A stretch of 64,000 nt of DNA, taken from NCBI GenBank assembly GCA_023375675.1, contig JALQBC010000007.1, forward strand, positions 1,240,001 to 1,304,000, in the 5' to 3' direction. How positions within the stretch are numbered: position 1 is the first letter of the stretch; each line of letters begins with the position of its first letter. Positions 10,602-22,733 of the stretch are shown here, in pieces. Source of the stretch: Cytospora piceicola (lineage: Eukaryota; Ascomycota; Sordariomycetes; Diaporthales; Cytosporaceae). The notes under the pieces are model-generated. The model was not told the origin of the DNA. It made no database searches and was given only the letters and a program-made list of their open reading frames with translations. A program made the translations under genes and the position numbers.

Positions 10602-11813
10602 ATGGCACCACCACCACCGGCGAGCATGCCTCTGACGCAACGTCTGTTGGCTGTCGCCCAGACTCTGCAATGTACGTCGCGTAACGCCAGATAATGGGAT
10701 AAAATTCCTTTTTTTTTGAACCTTTGCTAATGTGTTCTCCTTCCGCAGTCGCCTGGTTCATTGGGTATGTTCCGTCTCCCGTCGAAACGCCCCTGTCACC
10801 ACTTCATGCCCGCCCCAGCTTCGTCGAGTTGGACAGGTTTTTCTCCTGGCAATAGCCTCGCTTTGGCCTGCCTGATACAACCTGGGGAGCGGGGAGCAAA
10901 TGACAGGGCCTCAACCTCCCAGTGAACATGTACTAACTGTCAACTTTGCAGTCATCTGACCCTTATCCTCTCCGTCGCTCGGTACTCGCTTTCATGGCTT
11001 CGGATGAACTACTACACAAGAATGGCCCAATTCTCCTACCGCCTGGCCTTCATGGCCGCCGCTCTTACCTACGGAATTGTTGTCTACAAGACCCTGCGTG
11101 CCCGGTCCAAGGCCGGCATGAAGCTTTCGCCTCAGGTTGCCGTCACCCTGGTTGGTGACGAGAATGTCCAGTACCTGCGTACGTCACCCAACCCCTCGTC
11201 TCAGAATCTGTGATCGTGTTCTCGGTGGCCTTTCTTTGTCGCACTCGACTGACTTGTATACTCCTTTATAGTGATGGCCCTGGTCTGGCTCTTCTCCCCC
11301 CAGTACCCTATCGCCATGCTCCCTTACTTTGTCTATTCGGTCTTCCACTTTGCGACCTACACACGCTCCACTGTCATTCCGACTGTCGCCCCTCCCACCC
11401 AAGGTGCCACCTCTCCCGGCGGGGCTCCCAAGTACACCTCGCACCCGCTCGCCGACTCCATTGGCACTTTCGTCAAGGAGTACTATGACGCGTCCATGTC
11501 TGTTGTCTCTGGCCTTGAGATTGCGCTGTGGATCCGTCTCCTTGTGTCGGCGATCCTGTTCCAGCGTCGAAGCTGGATCCTGCTGGTCATCTACAGCAGC
11601 TTCCTCCGCGCCCGTTTCGGCCAGAGTGCCCACGTCCAGGGCTCCTTCTCGAGACTCGAGGCAAGGATTGACAACCTCGTCGGTGCTCAGGGCACACCCC
11701 CTGCTGCCAGACAGGTTTGGGATGGTGTCAAGAGCGGTGCCAGGCAATTCCACTCAGCAACTGACCTGAGCAAGTACGCCAACGGTGCCGCTGTGCCCAA
11801 GAAGACCTCGTAA
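10602..11813 (+). CDS. POM33: TMEM33/Pom33 family ER and nuclear-envelope membrane protein
   Basis: Four exons: 10602-10671, 10749-10764 (only 16 nt), 10952-11178 and 11272-11813, giving 284 aa with phases agreeing at every join. The second intron has a perfect TACTAAC branch site at 10931. The protein has the family layout: a short N-terminus (QRLLAVAQTLQFAWFIGHL), paired membrane helices, YYTRMAQFSYRLAFMAAALTYGIVVYK, then LLMALVWLFSPQ and FVYSVFHFATY, and a soluble tail. Yeast Pom33/Per33 and fission-yeast Tts1 shape the tubular ER and help nuclear-pore distribution. The C-terminal part (FSRLEARIDNLVG) may form the amphipathic helix used for membrane binding. A housekeeping gene, orthology fairly sure. 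Confidence 0.93.
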
Positions 11814-12855
11814 ACGGTCTCAGCTAGCGACTTGTATGAGCGTCGCGCCACGCGACGTATATAGTTGGACCTGCCAGAAGCAGTTGCGAAAAACAAGTTG
11901 GAGTTCTTGGACCGCAGAAGAAGGCAATGAACAGGACGAAATAATTATGCTCGACACGGGACTTCTCGCCGCATCATCCCAATTTACAAATACGAAACAA
12001 AACACAGGGGAGAGGCAAGGGTAGCCGGTGCTGCAACGTCCAGTATCGACGGCGGTCTGGTGGAAGGCATGGAGGAAATAGGATACTCGGCTGGGTTCAT
12101 TTAACTCTAGGTGCAGCGGAAGGAAGGGGAGGAAGCACAAGACAACAAGGCTTGAGCTTAGGGAGGCACGGAAGAATGGATTCGACGTTACGGTTTTGTT
12201 TTGATAAAGTGTTATATGCTTTTTGTTTGATTATTAAGTTCAGTCTTGAGGTCGCTCAATGGAAGAAATTCTAGAACTCGATGCAATAAGTGCAATACAT
12301 ACCATCGGAAGACAGAGTGAGACAGACGATCATGACCACTGCACAGGAGTGCACCAAGTCAAATACAGGCCAGCTCCAGGTCTGGCTTAGTCCGGCTCCG
12401 AAGTCAGTCCCAGCCGGCGCTAGATGTTGAGCTTAAGCTTCTGAAGTTTCAGGTGCTGTAGCCCCACTATAGGTAACGCCCCGTACCGGCAGAAGACGTC
12501 AGTGTCCGTGATGACGTAATGCGGATCATCAATGTTTCGAAACGATATTGGAAGATCTCCTGAACAAGCAAGTTTACAGTCGAACGATTCCGGTACAAAT
12601 GACATTCTCCCACAAGCCACGCAGCCACCGTCAAGGATCCTGCTTCGAGACAATTATAATCCATATACCAGATCCAATTTGATACACTACTTGGTGTGAT
12701 CCATACGCACTTCATCTAATCGAGCTTCTAATCGCGTCCCCTTTATCCACAACAGCCACGACCGTCAACACCACAGTCTTGCTACCACCACTCCTTGCTC
12801 GAAGGAGATATCTGAGACCACGACCACGACTAGTGGCCCGGAAACGACATCGACT
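11814..12855. other. Intergenic, 3' UTR of POM33 and PTEN promoter
   Basis: About 1 kb between two plus-strand genes. AT-rich after 12180 (GTTTTGTTTTGATAAAG), consistent with a transcript end. A CGACCACGACTAG-type purine/pyrimidine leader precedes the PTEN start. No gene seen. Confidence 0.5.
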
Positions 12856-15080
12856 ATGACCTCCCTCCTGCGGCAGATCGTCGCCGGCCCAAGGGCTAAA
12901 CATGCCGAGACAGGTCTAGATCTTTGCTATGTGACAGACGACATTATCGTAACGTAAGCCGGCGTCTCAGCTACCTTTCGGCACACCGTGATCCTTCAGC
13001 TAATGGCTCTCCTCAACTCAAAAGCTCCGGCCCTAGCCAGACCTACCCCCAACGAGCCTATCGAAACCCCCTCGACCGCCTCGTTGCCTTTCTCGACGCC
13101 AAACATGGAGATAATTGGGCCATCTGGGAGTTCAGGGCCGAAGGCACCGGATACCCTGACGAGGCTGTCTATGGACGGGTACGGCACTATCCCTGGCCCG
13201 ATCACCATCCACCCCCGTTCAGGCTGATTCCCATGATTGTGGCCAGTATGCGCAACTGGATAGAAGGGTTAGATGATCCTGCTGCTGGAAAGATAATAAA
13301 CGAGGGTGGTGAACTTGCAGGCCCAGTCACAGGACAAGATGCAGCCAATATCGACGGTAAAAACAAGAGGGTCGTGGTAGTGCACTGCAAAGCTGGAAAG
13401 GGACGCAGCGGGACTGCGACCTGTGCGTATCTCATCTCGCAGTGTGGCTGGACGGCGGAAGACGCACTCGCTCGCTTCACCGAACGACGAATGCGTCCCA
13501 AGTTCGGCGCCGGCGTGTCCATCCCCTCGCAGCTGCGGTGGATAAGCTATGTGGATCGCTGGACAAGGGGTGGGAAGAGATACATTGACCGCGAAATTGA
13601 GATCCTCGAGGTCCACGTCTGGGGACTTAGACACGGCGTCAGAATCGACATCGAGGGCTTCGAGGACGAGGGGAAAAAGATCAAGGTACTCCACACTTTC
13701 AAAAAGGAGGAGAGGTGTGTGGTTCAGGGTGATGCGCCCGGTGGTGGCGGTATGATGGATTTCATTGGAGACGCTCTCAGCCCACCGGTAGAGGAGGATG
13801 AGATCTATGAAGACGCTGATTATAATGACATTGTGGATGGCGCGGATAAGACAGGCAGCGATGCACACAAGAACGAGAGCGGTACTTCGTCGCCAGCAAG
13901 AAGCCAGTCGAAGAAGGGTTCCCGTGTTAACCTCTCTGGCAAGCCCTCACGCAACAGCAGCGTGAGGAGACTCAACGCGAACCATAGAAGCAAAACCATC
14001 AACCCCGACGATTTCTCCTCGCCATCGTCTGCATCCTCAGCCACCAATGTCTCCGCTTCCAACCACAATGCATCGCAACCTTCCCTCCCTACTTCAACCA
14101 CCATGGCCGACACAAACGAGCCGGGCGGCATGGCAGTTATACTGAAGCCTACAGCACCCATTCGCGTGCCTGGGTCCGACGTATGTATATCACTCGAGCG
14201 ACGGAATCGCGCCCCCTCGTCTATGGGCTTCACAGTGGTCACGGCAGTCGCGCATGTCTGGTTCAACGCGTTCTTTGAGGGACGAGGGCCGGAGCAGAGA
14301 GGAGACCCGGATGAATCGGGCGTCTTCGAGATAGAATGGGACAAGATGGACGGGCTCAAGGGCAGCAGCAGGAAGGGTACGAGGGCCGCAGACCGGATTA
14401 GTGTGGTCTGGAGGGCCGTTGGCACACCCGGTCCAGTGCCGGTGATCAATGAGCCGGGACAGGGAAGCCCCGTTCCCCAGATGCGTCCGGCGAATTGGAA
14501 GGGCGTGGCCGACGATGACCCTGAGGCTGGTCTGAAGCTTGGGCTAAGAGCGGAAGAATCGGGCAGTGAGGGTGTGAGCACGGCAAGCAGCATCAAAAGC
14601 CAAGAAATAGGAACCGAGAAGGGTGGGGCCACGGGTGAGAAGTCCAGTGACGATGAGAGCCTGAAAGGTGTCAAGAGCAGTAATCCCAGAGGAGGGGATT
14701 TACACCACAACGACATGTCCGAGCATGAGCAAAAGGTGGAGGCCGCGAAGGGCCGCACGATCAACCCGGTCGAGGCCAGTGGATCTGCAGTGTCGGAGGA
14801 ACAGCTTTTGGCAGCCGCTACCGCTCCCGTTCGGGAAGCTAGAGCTGGGAAGCCTAGTGAGACGGCCATGAAGCAGAAGGAGGCCGAGGAAAAAACTGCT
14901 AAGGCTGGTGGTGAGAGCCAGGGTACTAAAGAGCTGGAGGTGCATGAGGGGCAACACGAGGATGGTGAACACCACCACGGCTTCATCAAGTTGGGGAAGA
15001 AACTGCTGCCCACGCATCATAAGACGACGGGAGACGATGGGAAGGATCCGCGGCTGATGAATGTCAGTGTTAAAAAGTAG
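12856..15080 (+). CDS. TEP1: PTEN-like phosphatidylinositol 3-phosphatase
   Basis: Two exons (12856-12953 and 13025-15080) are joined over a 71-nt intron, giving 717 aa. The first exon supplies LLRQIVAGPRAKH and LDLCYVTDDIIVT, the conserved PTEN N-terminus, so the ATG at 12856 is preferred over the longer uninterrupted frame starting at 12924. The phosphatase domain has the WPD loop (YPWPDHHPP, Asp92) and the P-loop HCKAGKGRSGT with catalytic Cys154; the two lysines that favour PI(3,4,5)P3 are kept. A tensin-type C2 region follows, split by a Ser-rich low-complexity insert, ending around EIEWDKMDGLKG...RISVVWRAVG. The last 200 residues are charged and probably disordered. Longer than human PTEN (403 aa), as usual in filamentous fungi. 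It should counter PI3-kinase signalling. Confidence 0.95.
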
Positions 15081-15798
15081 TGTTGTGGTAATCGTCTTGG
15101 GAGTTACCGTGTGGTTCTTCTTTCGGAAGAGGGGGGGGGGGGGGTGGAGTATTCGGAACCATGGAGCGTATGATATTGGAAGAAAGATCGAACCTTGATA
15201 CCAGGATTATGGATTTACAGCAAGAGAGCAACTGGAAGCATACACGATATACCCGAATAGAGCCACTGTTTCTCCTTCCACGCGGCCGTAATGACGGATG
15301 AAACTGTGACACAGATCTCCGCACAACCAAGTTCCATGTGCAGCAGTGTGGTAACACATAGAATGAACCCCAGAACTCGTGAGGCCGAGCCGTTCAGCAA
15401 AGCCGAAGTAAATGGTCAGCAGTCCATTGATGGCTTTGCATGAAGCAGCCAGGTGCTCCACACCACACAAATCTCCCCATCGGCAGTCATACCAGAAGGG
15501 GTGCGGAGTAGCCCCTTTTGACGTCGATGTGCATGAGGGAACCTGTGATGTAAGTGAACCCCATGCATAAGAGCCAAGTTGCTGTGCGATGTTGATATCG
15601 GGGTGACCATGCATGTGGAGATAGCAAGATAGTCTGCGGGGTGAGTTTGAAGCCGGAACAGGCGGCGATGTTGGAATATTCAACTTTATAAAGGTTCCAA
15701 GCTTTGAGATTCGCAAGATAATACTCGTTCCGGGGGAAGGCAAAGTGGAAAACTGTCTTGGGCCAGGTTGTGATCACCATCACGGTAATCCAGTCACC
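15081..15798. other. Intergenic with a 14-G run
   Basis: Contains a homopolymer of 14 G at 15131-15144 just after the PTEN stop, then the promoter of the P450 gene. The short open frames on the minus strand here have no recognisable domains. Confidence 0.5.
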
Positions 15799-17566
15799 AT
15801 GTCCGTCCACCAGCTGGTTCCGGCCCTCCAGGACCGCCTCACGACTCACCCTGTCCAAACGCTCCTCGCGGCTTTCGTGTCACTTCTCTTCTCTTACATT
15901 GTCATCAATGAAGTTGTCCGGTACACTGCCCGTGTGCCCGGGATGAAAGGCCCGCCTGGGCTGCCACTCATTGGCAACCTGTGGTCGATCCGCTCCGACG
16001 CTGCGGCCCAGTACTACGAGTGGTCCAAGAAGTACGGAGATGTATACCAGGTGCAGATGGGCAATGTCCCAGTCGTGGTGGTGAACAGTGCGAAGGCTGC
16101 GAAGCAGCTTTGGGCTGGTCAGGTGTTGAGCTCGAGGCCTGTTACTTATACGTTTCATAAGGTGAGAAATCGATGGGCAACACGGCGGGATTCATGTCCA
16201 GGCTGGGTTGGGGGAGAATGCTTGCTTGACACGTCACGACTGACCAATATGTGTGCATATAGGTCGCGGCGACCACCGCCGGCCTCACGATCGGAACCTC
16301 TCCGTACGACGACTCCCTCAAGCGCAAGAAGAAGGGCGCGGCAGTCGCCCTCAACAGGCCCGCCATCGCAAGCTACGTGCCCTACCTAGACGCCGAGTCC
16401 CGCACCTTCATCCGCGACCTCTTCGTCTACGGCCAGTCGGGCTCCAAGCCCATCGACCCGCTGCCGTTCATCCAGCGGCTCGCGCTCAGCCTGGCGGTGA
16501 CCATCAACTGGGGTGTCCGGATCCCCAGCGTGGAGGACCCGCTCTTCAAGGAGATCGTGGCCGTGGAGGACCAGCTCAACGGGTTCCGCAGCACGACGGG
16601 CAACGTGCAGGACTACATCCCGCTGCTGCGTCTGAACCCGCTCAGCGGGGCGTCGGCCCGGGCGAGGGAGATGAGGGGCCGGAGGGACCGGTACCTGCAC
16701 CGGCTCAACAGCGACCTGGCGGGCAAGGTCGAGAAGGGCACGCACAGGCCGTGCATCCAGGCCAGCGTCATACGGTACCGGGAGGCCGGCCTCACGCAGA
16801 CGGAGCTCACGTCCATCAGCCTGAGCATGCTGTCGGGCGGGTTCGAGACGGTCAGCGCCACGGTGCAGTGGAGCGTGGGGTACCTGGCGAGGCACCCCGA
16901 GATCCAGGAGCGGGCGTTCGAGGCGATCAGGGAGTTCCAGGGGGCGGGTGTGGTCGACCCGCTCTGTGATGCGGCGGACGAGCAGAAGTGTGTCTATGTG
17001 AATGCCATGGCTAGGGAGGCGTTGCGGTACTTCACGGTCATGCCGTTGAACCTGCCGAGGGTGAGTATTCGGGATGTCGAGTATGAGGGGCAACTCATAC
17101 CCAAGGGGACTACTGTGTATATGAATGCCTGGGCTTGTAACTACGGTATGTCGTCTTTCCTTTTCCATTCTCTCCTACCTCCTTATCAGAGGACAAAGGC
17201 ACCAGCCAGCTGATCCGGGACCTGTTCGCATCACTACTAGACCATGACCTCTGGTCCGACCCGAACGTCTTCCGCCCAGAACGCTGGCTGGAGAAGCCCG
17301 ACGCACCGATGTTCACCTTCGGCCTGGGATACAGGATGTGTGCGGGCCACCTGCTGGCCGCGAGAGAGGTGTACCACGTCTTCATGCGGCTGTTTGCTAG
17401 TTTCAGGATAGAGTCCTGTGGGGGGGCGGTTGTCGACCCGGCCGTTGGTTTCAAGAACCCGCGGGACCTGATCATGGCGCCGAGTGCGTATAAGGTGCTG
17501 TTTGTGCCGAGGGATGAGGGGAGGTTGAGGGCTGCTTTGGAGGAGGCGGAGAGTCGGGAGGTGTGA
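15799..17566 (+). CDS. Cytochrome P450, CYP504-like (phenylacetate-hydroxylase type)
   Basis: Three exons (15799-16161, 16263-17145, 17241-17566) give 523 aa; both joins are in phase and restore HKVAATTAGLTIG and WACNYDHDLWSDPNVFRPERW. The N-terminal membrane anchor is at residues about 20-40. The I-helix has GGFETV, the K-helix EALR, and the heme loop is FGLGYRMCAGH with Cys449 as ligand. The run YRMCAGHLLAAREVYHVFMRLFASF and the ending SAYKVLFVPRDE resemble the CYP504 family, whose members hydroxylate phenylacetate or 3-hydroxyphenylacetate on the way to homogentisate. The homogentisate-pathway genes are not seen in the window. The FAD monooxygenase 4 kb downstream is compatible with a role in aromatic breakdown. 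The P450 call is certain; the subfamily is likely. Confidence 0.93.
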
Positions 17567-18157
17567 TGAGGATACGCTGGTGTCTGTGTGACGGCCCAAG
17601 GATAGAGTTTAGAGCTAGGTGAGTAGGTACTTAAGTAGTCTGGAATGGAGGGGATATTCAGCTAGATTTCGCCTTAAATCCCAATCAATATGTCCCGAGC
17701 AGGGACCAAATGGCTAGATATGGCGTTCAGGTGATTCGGACACAAGAGCTCGAGAACCATATGGGAAAAGTACCACCATACTTGAGCTTGTGCTTTCTTC
17801 AAGTACTGAGGTTTTCGGCCGAATTTCGACCGAGCACGCGGAAGATGCGGCCGCATCGGCCGCACCAGCCGCACCGTTTTGGTCACTTACACCTGATTGG
17901 ACACTGCTTACGAGACTGTGATTTGTGCAGCGACTGGAGAACTGGGTCGACGACTCGACAATGCAAGCAGATTCGCCTGTCCTCCATGGAATGGTCGATC
18001 CCAGTCCACCTACGGCCTGCACTGGTAATTGTAATCGTTCATGGACTAAATTAAATATAAGAAAGCGTATTTCCACCTCCAAACTCTGTCAACCCAATTC
18101 CACATACCTGCACCATACTGCTTCTACATAATAACTTCGTAAAAACACCACAACAGA
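17567..18157. other. Intergenic between P450 and SDR
   Basis: Contains a short AGGTACTTAAGTAG palindromic word (17624-17637) and the SDR promoter. CA-rich leader just before 18158. No gene seen. Confidence 0.5.
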
Positions 18158-19058
18158 ATGTCTTCGACACCAGTCCTCCTGCTCTTCGGCGCCGGTGCCA
18201 ACACGGGCGTGGCGACAGCTAAGAAGTTCGCCAGTGAGGGATACAAAGTCGCAGCGGTGACCGGTCATCCCACAGCAGAACTCAAGGAGATAGCCCATCT
18301 CATCCTGCCTGCTGTCTGGACAGACCCAAACTCGATTGAGACAGTCTTTGAGAAAGTCACCAAGGAACTTGGGACTCCTCATGTGGTTATCTACAACGGT
18401 CGGTCCACTTCCCTCCCTCCTGTCGGAAGACGATTAGAATGGACAGCTAATACCAGTCTCAGCCTACGACGTACAAGTCGTCTCCGTCGACAACCCTCTC
18501 ACTCTCTCCGCGGCCCGCCTGACGGAGATCCTGACCGTGTCGGTCACCTCCGCCTACACGGCGGCCCGGCTGGCCGTCAAGGGCTGGGCGACGCTCCCTG
18601 CCTCGGCGACAAAGGCCTACCTGTACACGGGCAACATGACCAACACACAGCTCTTCCCCTCGGTCCACTCCCTCGGCATGGGCAAGAACGCCGCCGCGTA
18701 CTTCATCGAGATGGCGGCGGCGGCGTACCAGAAGGCCGGCAAGGACTACAAGTTCTACTACGTCGACGAGCGGGACGCCAAGGGCGCGAGCGTGTTTGGC
18801 GACATCGACGGCGGGGCGCACGCCCTCGAGTTCTGGAAGCTGGCGCACAAGGTGGAGGGGCAGAGCCACTGGTGCTGGACCTTTGTCAAGGGGGACGTGG
18901 CCAAGGGCGAGGAGGGCACGTATGCCAGGGTCCGGGGGGCGGTGGACAGGGAGTACGAGGCTCAGGGGGTCAACGGGCTGCCGGAGGGTGGGCTGTCTTA
19001 CAATGAACTGCGTGAGAGTATGAAGGCTGGTAAGAGTGGATGGACGACAGATTCTTAG
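18158..19058 (+). CDS. Atypical short-chain dehydrogenase/reductase-like protein
   Basis: Two exons (18158-18398 and 18463-19058) with a 64-nt intron give 278 aa; the join reads VIYNAYDVQVVSVDNP. The N-terminus LLLFGAGANTGVATAKKFASEG is a Rossmann nucleotide-binding start, close to the SDR TGxxxGxG pattern. The usual catalytic YxxxK is not found at the expected place; around TKAYLYTGNMTN the spacing differs. The C-terminal half (YYVDERDAKGAS, EFWKLAHKVEGQSHWCW) is a conserved but uncharacterised fungal type. The donor GTCGGT is weak, yet phase and protein continuity support it. Either a non-catalytic NAD(P)-binding protein or an SDR with a changed active site. Confidence 0.82.
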
Positions 19059-19502
19059 AGGGAGTTTGATCATGATGACAATGACGAATGGATCTCGGGA
19101 AGGAGATTTGGGAATTTGAACTAGGTCTGTCAACCCTCTGTGTTGAAGTTTAATGTTGTCGTCAGGTGAGGCAGGCATGTATCAGAGAACCGCAATTTTC
19201 CAAAGTACTTATGTAAAGTCAAATGCCACGTACCAGTGATATAGTACGAGGTGACTGTTGATGTTGCTGATGTGTTGCTGAGGATAAACAGGTTCGCAAA
19301 GTCTGCTAGGGTTAGGGTAAGCCAAGAGCAGACCCAGGGCTGACGCCCCCCCCCCCCCCCGAACCCTATTGCTAACCCTGGTCGTATGAGGACCTTTCTG
19401 TGCAGGACGTCATCTTTCATGCTCAAGCAACAAAACCTCGGCTTCAGTCAAGACCATCCAGTCCACTGCAGCTGCAGCCTCCAATCCTACTAAACAATCA
19501 TA
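19059..19502. other. Intergenic with a C15 run and short telomere-like words
   Basis: Holds CTAGGGTTAGGG (19306-19317), a run of 15 C (19346-19360) and CTAACCC on the other side (19373-19379). Otherwise the 3' UTR of the SDR and the promoter of the next gene. Confidence 0.5.
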
Positions 19503-20127
19503 TTGTCCCACTCTCCCATGAACCGAACGATATTCAGGCGAACAATGTCTCGGTTCACCATCGCAAATCTCCCGCGCATGGAGGTGGCAGCGCTATCAGA
19601 GCAGCTGATCGCACTGAAATCACCAGACAACTCCATTGCCATTATCGACGTCCGTGATGGCGGTACGGACTGCCCGCCCCCAACCTCTTCTCCCTTGCCC
19701 TGGACCAAATGCTGCCTTTATCGAAAATACTGACACAGCATCCTTACCTTCAGACCATATCGGAGGCCACATCAAGGGCTCTCGTTGGGTTCCCTCGCAC
19801 AAGTTCGAAGAGTGGCTCCCCACACTCCTGCGCCAACTCGAAGACACCAAAACCGTCGTCTTCCACTGCGCCCTCTCGAAGCAACGAGGCCCAAGTGCCG
19901 CCTTGAGGTATATACGCGAGCGTGAGGCAAGACTCGGCGAGGAGTCGGTTGAGGCACCTGCGGGCACCGGCACACAAGAACCTGCAGAGGAAGAGGAGGG
20001 CAAGAAGACGCCCGTCGCACAGAAAGTCTGCGTCCTGAGAGGGGGGTTTCAGAAGTGGCAGGAGGTGCATGGTCCAAATGAACAATTGACCGAGGCGTAT
20101 GTCAAGGACCTCTGGGAGGACTACTAG
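19503..20127 (+). CDS. Rhodanese-fold (Cdc25/Ibp1/Ych1-like) phosphatase
   Basis: Two exons (19503-19662 and 19754-20127) give 177 aa, or 163 aa if the ATG at 19545 (MSRFTIANLPRM) is used; the second start fits the family better. The join restores IIDVRDGDHIGGHIKGS, the CH2A-like signature. The active-site loop HCALSKQRGP is a Cx5R phosphatase/arsenate-reductase loop, seven residues long as in Cdc25, Ibp1 and Ych1, not the six-residue sulfurtransferase loop. An acidic insert (EEEEGKK) precedes the final segment VCVLRGGFQKWQEVHG. Fission-yeast Ibp1 and yeast Ych1 are small phosphatases of limited known role; arsenate reductase (Acr2) is an alternative. Confidence 0.9.
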
Positions 20128-21272
20128 AAAGAGTGCCATGCCGAAGAACACGCAGGTTTCGCAGCCCTCGGACCGGCACCTAAGGTGCTCTACCAACAAC
20201 ACTAGCCAGCACACCACGGGACATTCAGTATGGATGCAGGCTTCTAGTCTGCTCGTCCGAAGGCCCGGTCTATCATGGACCTTGGCAGACCTTTGGCGCC
20301 ACTTTGCCTTCACTCCAGCCATTTACTTGTTCCGGCCATCAATCCACGAGGGAGTCGGAATTTCCAGCAACAAATGCCGCGAAACTGTCTTGTTGTACAT
20401 ATCCAGGCCTACTTTTGGGAAGGCTTGGAAATATGGTTCCAATGTCCGTCACCGCAATGTCAGGAGACATCTGGCCACGGTCTTGACGCTGAAGCGCCGA
20501 ATGAGATGGGGTTCCTTGCTTTAAGATACCCGCGAGCTTTGTGACGCAGGACTGTAGCATTGGGTGCTGATCTCGGCGTCGGAGGCCACTGCCCTCTGGA
20601 GAATGACCATGAGCTCCAGCTTGGTTTTGGGGTTTTGGATTGACTGAGACTGCGAACGATCAATGCTACCAACCAGAGCCTACTTTAGGACTAGAAGGAG
20701 ATGAGCCAGTTTGGCTTAAGGCCGGGTTGACTCCACATGGCGGGAAGTAAAAAGGCCTGCTCCAAGACTAGTCTCTAGGGGGGGGGTGTTAATAGACCTG
20801 GATTATGCGCAAAATGTTCATTCAAGAAGGCTGTTAGCGATATAGAGAGCAAGGTTTGGCCGAGAAATTCGACAAAGCAAGACACCAATCCAAGGTAGGC
20901 CTTCTTCTATTACGAGTTCCCTACATACGTATCAGGAGTGCCTGGCATCGACCTCGGAGCTCCGAGCAACGACTCTGTAACTCCGGCAAAGCATTCTCCC
21001 GGGCCCCACGTTCAACCTTCAACCCCGCGGTCCTCGAATTGTCGTGGCGGATCTCAAAGAAATACCCGAACAGGTTGCGCAAAAGAACCCCTGAAATCTA
21101 ACGACATCAGTCCATTGCGGACTCAGCTAAACCATCGATGTTCCTACACTCCTAGAGAGAACTTATAATATACCTCGGTCTTCACTAGCTTCTCCCAAGT
21201 TCAGTCGCCTGTCGTTCCCAGTCACCCTTCTTTCCTGTATCTCTTACTGCCGCATATATCCAATAAATTATC
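20128..21272. other. Intergenic
   Basis: More than 1 kb with no recognised gene. A TATAATATA stretch (21165-21173) about 105 bp before the FAD monooxygenase start may be its TATA element. Confidence 0.5.
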
Positions 21273-22733
21273 ATGGGTATCAACAAAGACATCCACATCG
21301 CCATCATTGGCGCTGGTAAGCATCTGTCTCGGGGCCCATGACCTTCTGGATATATTGCGAAGTTTCTGACATCGTCGCAGGCATGGGAGGTCTTGCAACG
21401 GCCTTGGCACTGGCCAAGGAGGGCTTCACACATATTGATGTCTATGAGACAGCCTCGGACCTCGGCTTCGTGGGAGCCGGTATCCAATTGGCGCCCAATA
21501 TGGCCAGAATATTGGACAGACTGGGTGTCTGGGACCCAATTGCGAAGGATGCGACCGCCCTTGAAGCCGCGAGTATAAGGAGTAAGTGAACTAGTGTGGT
21601 ACCAGTGTATGATATTATCCGGCTGATCAACGTCCTCAGAGGGCCCAACGAACGAGGAGCTTGCGTTCTCGGATATGACATGGATTTCGCAGTCGTATGG
21701 ATATCAACACATGGTGGGTCATCGAGCATCCCTTGCTGGAGAACTCTATGAAGGGTGCAAAAGGGAAAGGGCTATCAATTTCTTCCTCGCATCCCCGGTC
21801 ACTGAAATCAAGTCATTTGCTCCTGAGCCAACCTTTGTCGTCTCTTCAAGAAAGAACAAGGGCGAAGCACACACAGTCAAGTGTGACGTCCTCTTCGGCG
21901 CGGACGGTATAAAGTCACAGACAAGAGTGGCCATTTTGGGAGAGCTGGGTCTAGTCGCCAAAGTCGTGGACTCGGGTCAGGCCGCGTACAGGATCATGTT
22001 GAAGAGGGAACAGATGGAGAATGACCCAGAACTCTTGGAGCTCATCGAGGGGAATAGGAGCACCCGCTGGATCGGCGAGAGGAAACACATCATCGCGTAT
22101 CCCGTGTCCTCCAAAACCATCTACAACATCTCTACCGCACATCCGGACACCAACTTCGCAGCCGCCCCGGACGAGACATATACGACACGCGGAAGTAAAG
22201 AGTCGATGTTGTCAGTGTACTCCGACTTCAGCCCGGTGATCCAGAAGATGCTGAATATGGTGCCGGAGGGCGAGGTGTGCGAGTGGAAGCTTAGGGTCCA
22301 AGAGCCGTTGCCAACTTGGGTCCATGGCACCACGGCCCTCATAGGAGATGCCTGCCACCCTACATTGCCCCACCTGAACCAGGGCGCGGCCCAGGCAATC
22401 GAGGACGCCGCAGTCGTGGCTATTGCTCTGGCGAGGACTCCGGACTCGAGCCCGGAGAGCATTTCCAAGTCGCTCAAGGTCTACGAGAGGCTGAGGAAAG
22501 AGAGGGCGGAGGCGCTGGTCGCGATGGCCGCGGCGAACGGGAAGGAGATGCAGCTGGGCGATGGGGCTGCGGCGGCCGAGAGGGATGCTGCTTTCAAGGC
22601 GTTCAGGGAGAGCGGTGGCCAGGGAAAAGTACCGGATAAGGCTGCGGACAAGGGGGTCCTCAGCTTTATATATGCGTGGGATGCATCCAAGGAGACGGCG
22701 GAGCAGTATGATGGCATCTTCCAAACATTGTAG
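21273..22733 (+). CDS. FAD-dependent monooxygenase, salicylate-hydroxylase-like
   Basis: Three exons (21273-21315, 21381-21581, 21640-22733) give 445 aa; introns are 65 and 58 nt. The first join rebuilds the FAD-binding GAGMGGLATALALAKEG, followed by the E of VYETAS. The second FAD signature is GADGIKSQTR and the third is GDACHPTLPHLNQGAAQAIEDA, so all three group-A flavoprotein hydroxylase motifs are present. Length and order fit salicylate hydroxylases and related enzymes acting on hydroxylated aromatic or nicotinic acids. No signal peptide. It lies 4 kb after the CYP504-like P450 and on the same strand; joint action on aromatic acids is plausible but unproven. Confidence 0.93.

Noticed and set aside
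12924..13024. Starting PTEN at the ATG at 12924
   Set aside because: This would drop the conserved N-terminus encoded by 12856-12953 and replace it with intron sequence.
13820..15013. 397-aa frame antisense to PTEN
   Set aside because: The PTEN domain on the plus strand is certain and continues through; the antisense frame is Ser/Leu-rich without motifs.
19305..19379. Telomere-like CTAGGGTTAGGG and CTAACCC words
   Set aside because: Fewer than two full units on each side; expected by chance in a window of this size.
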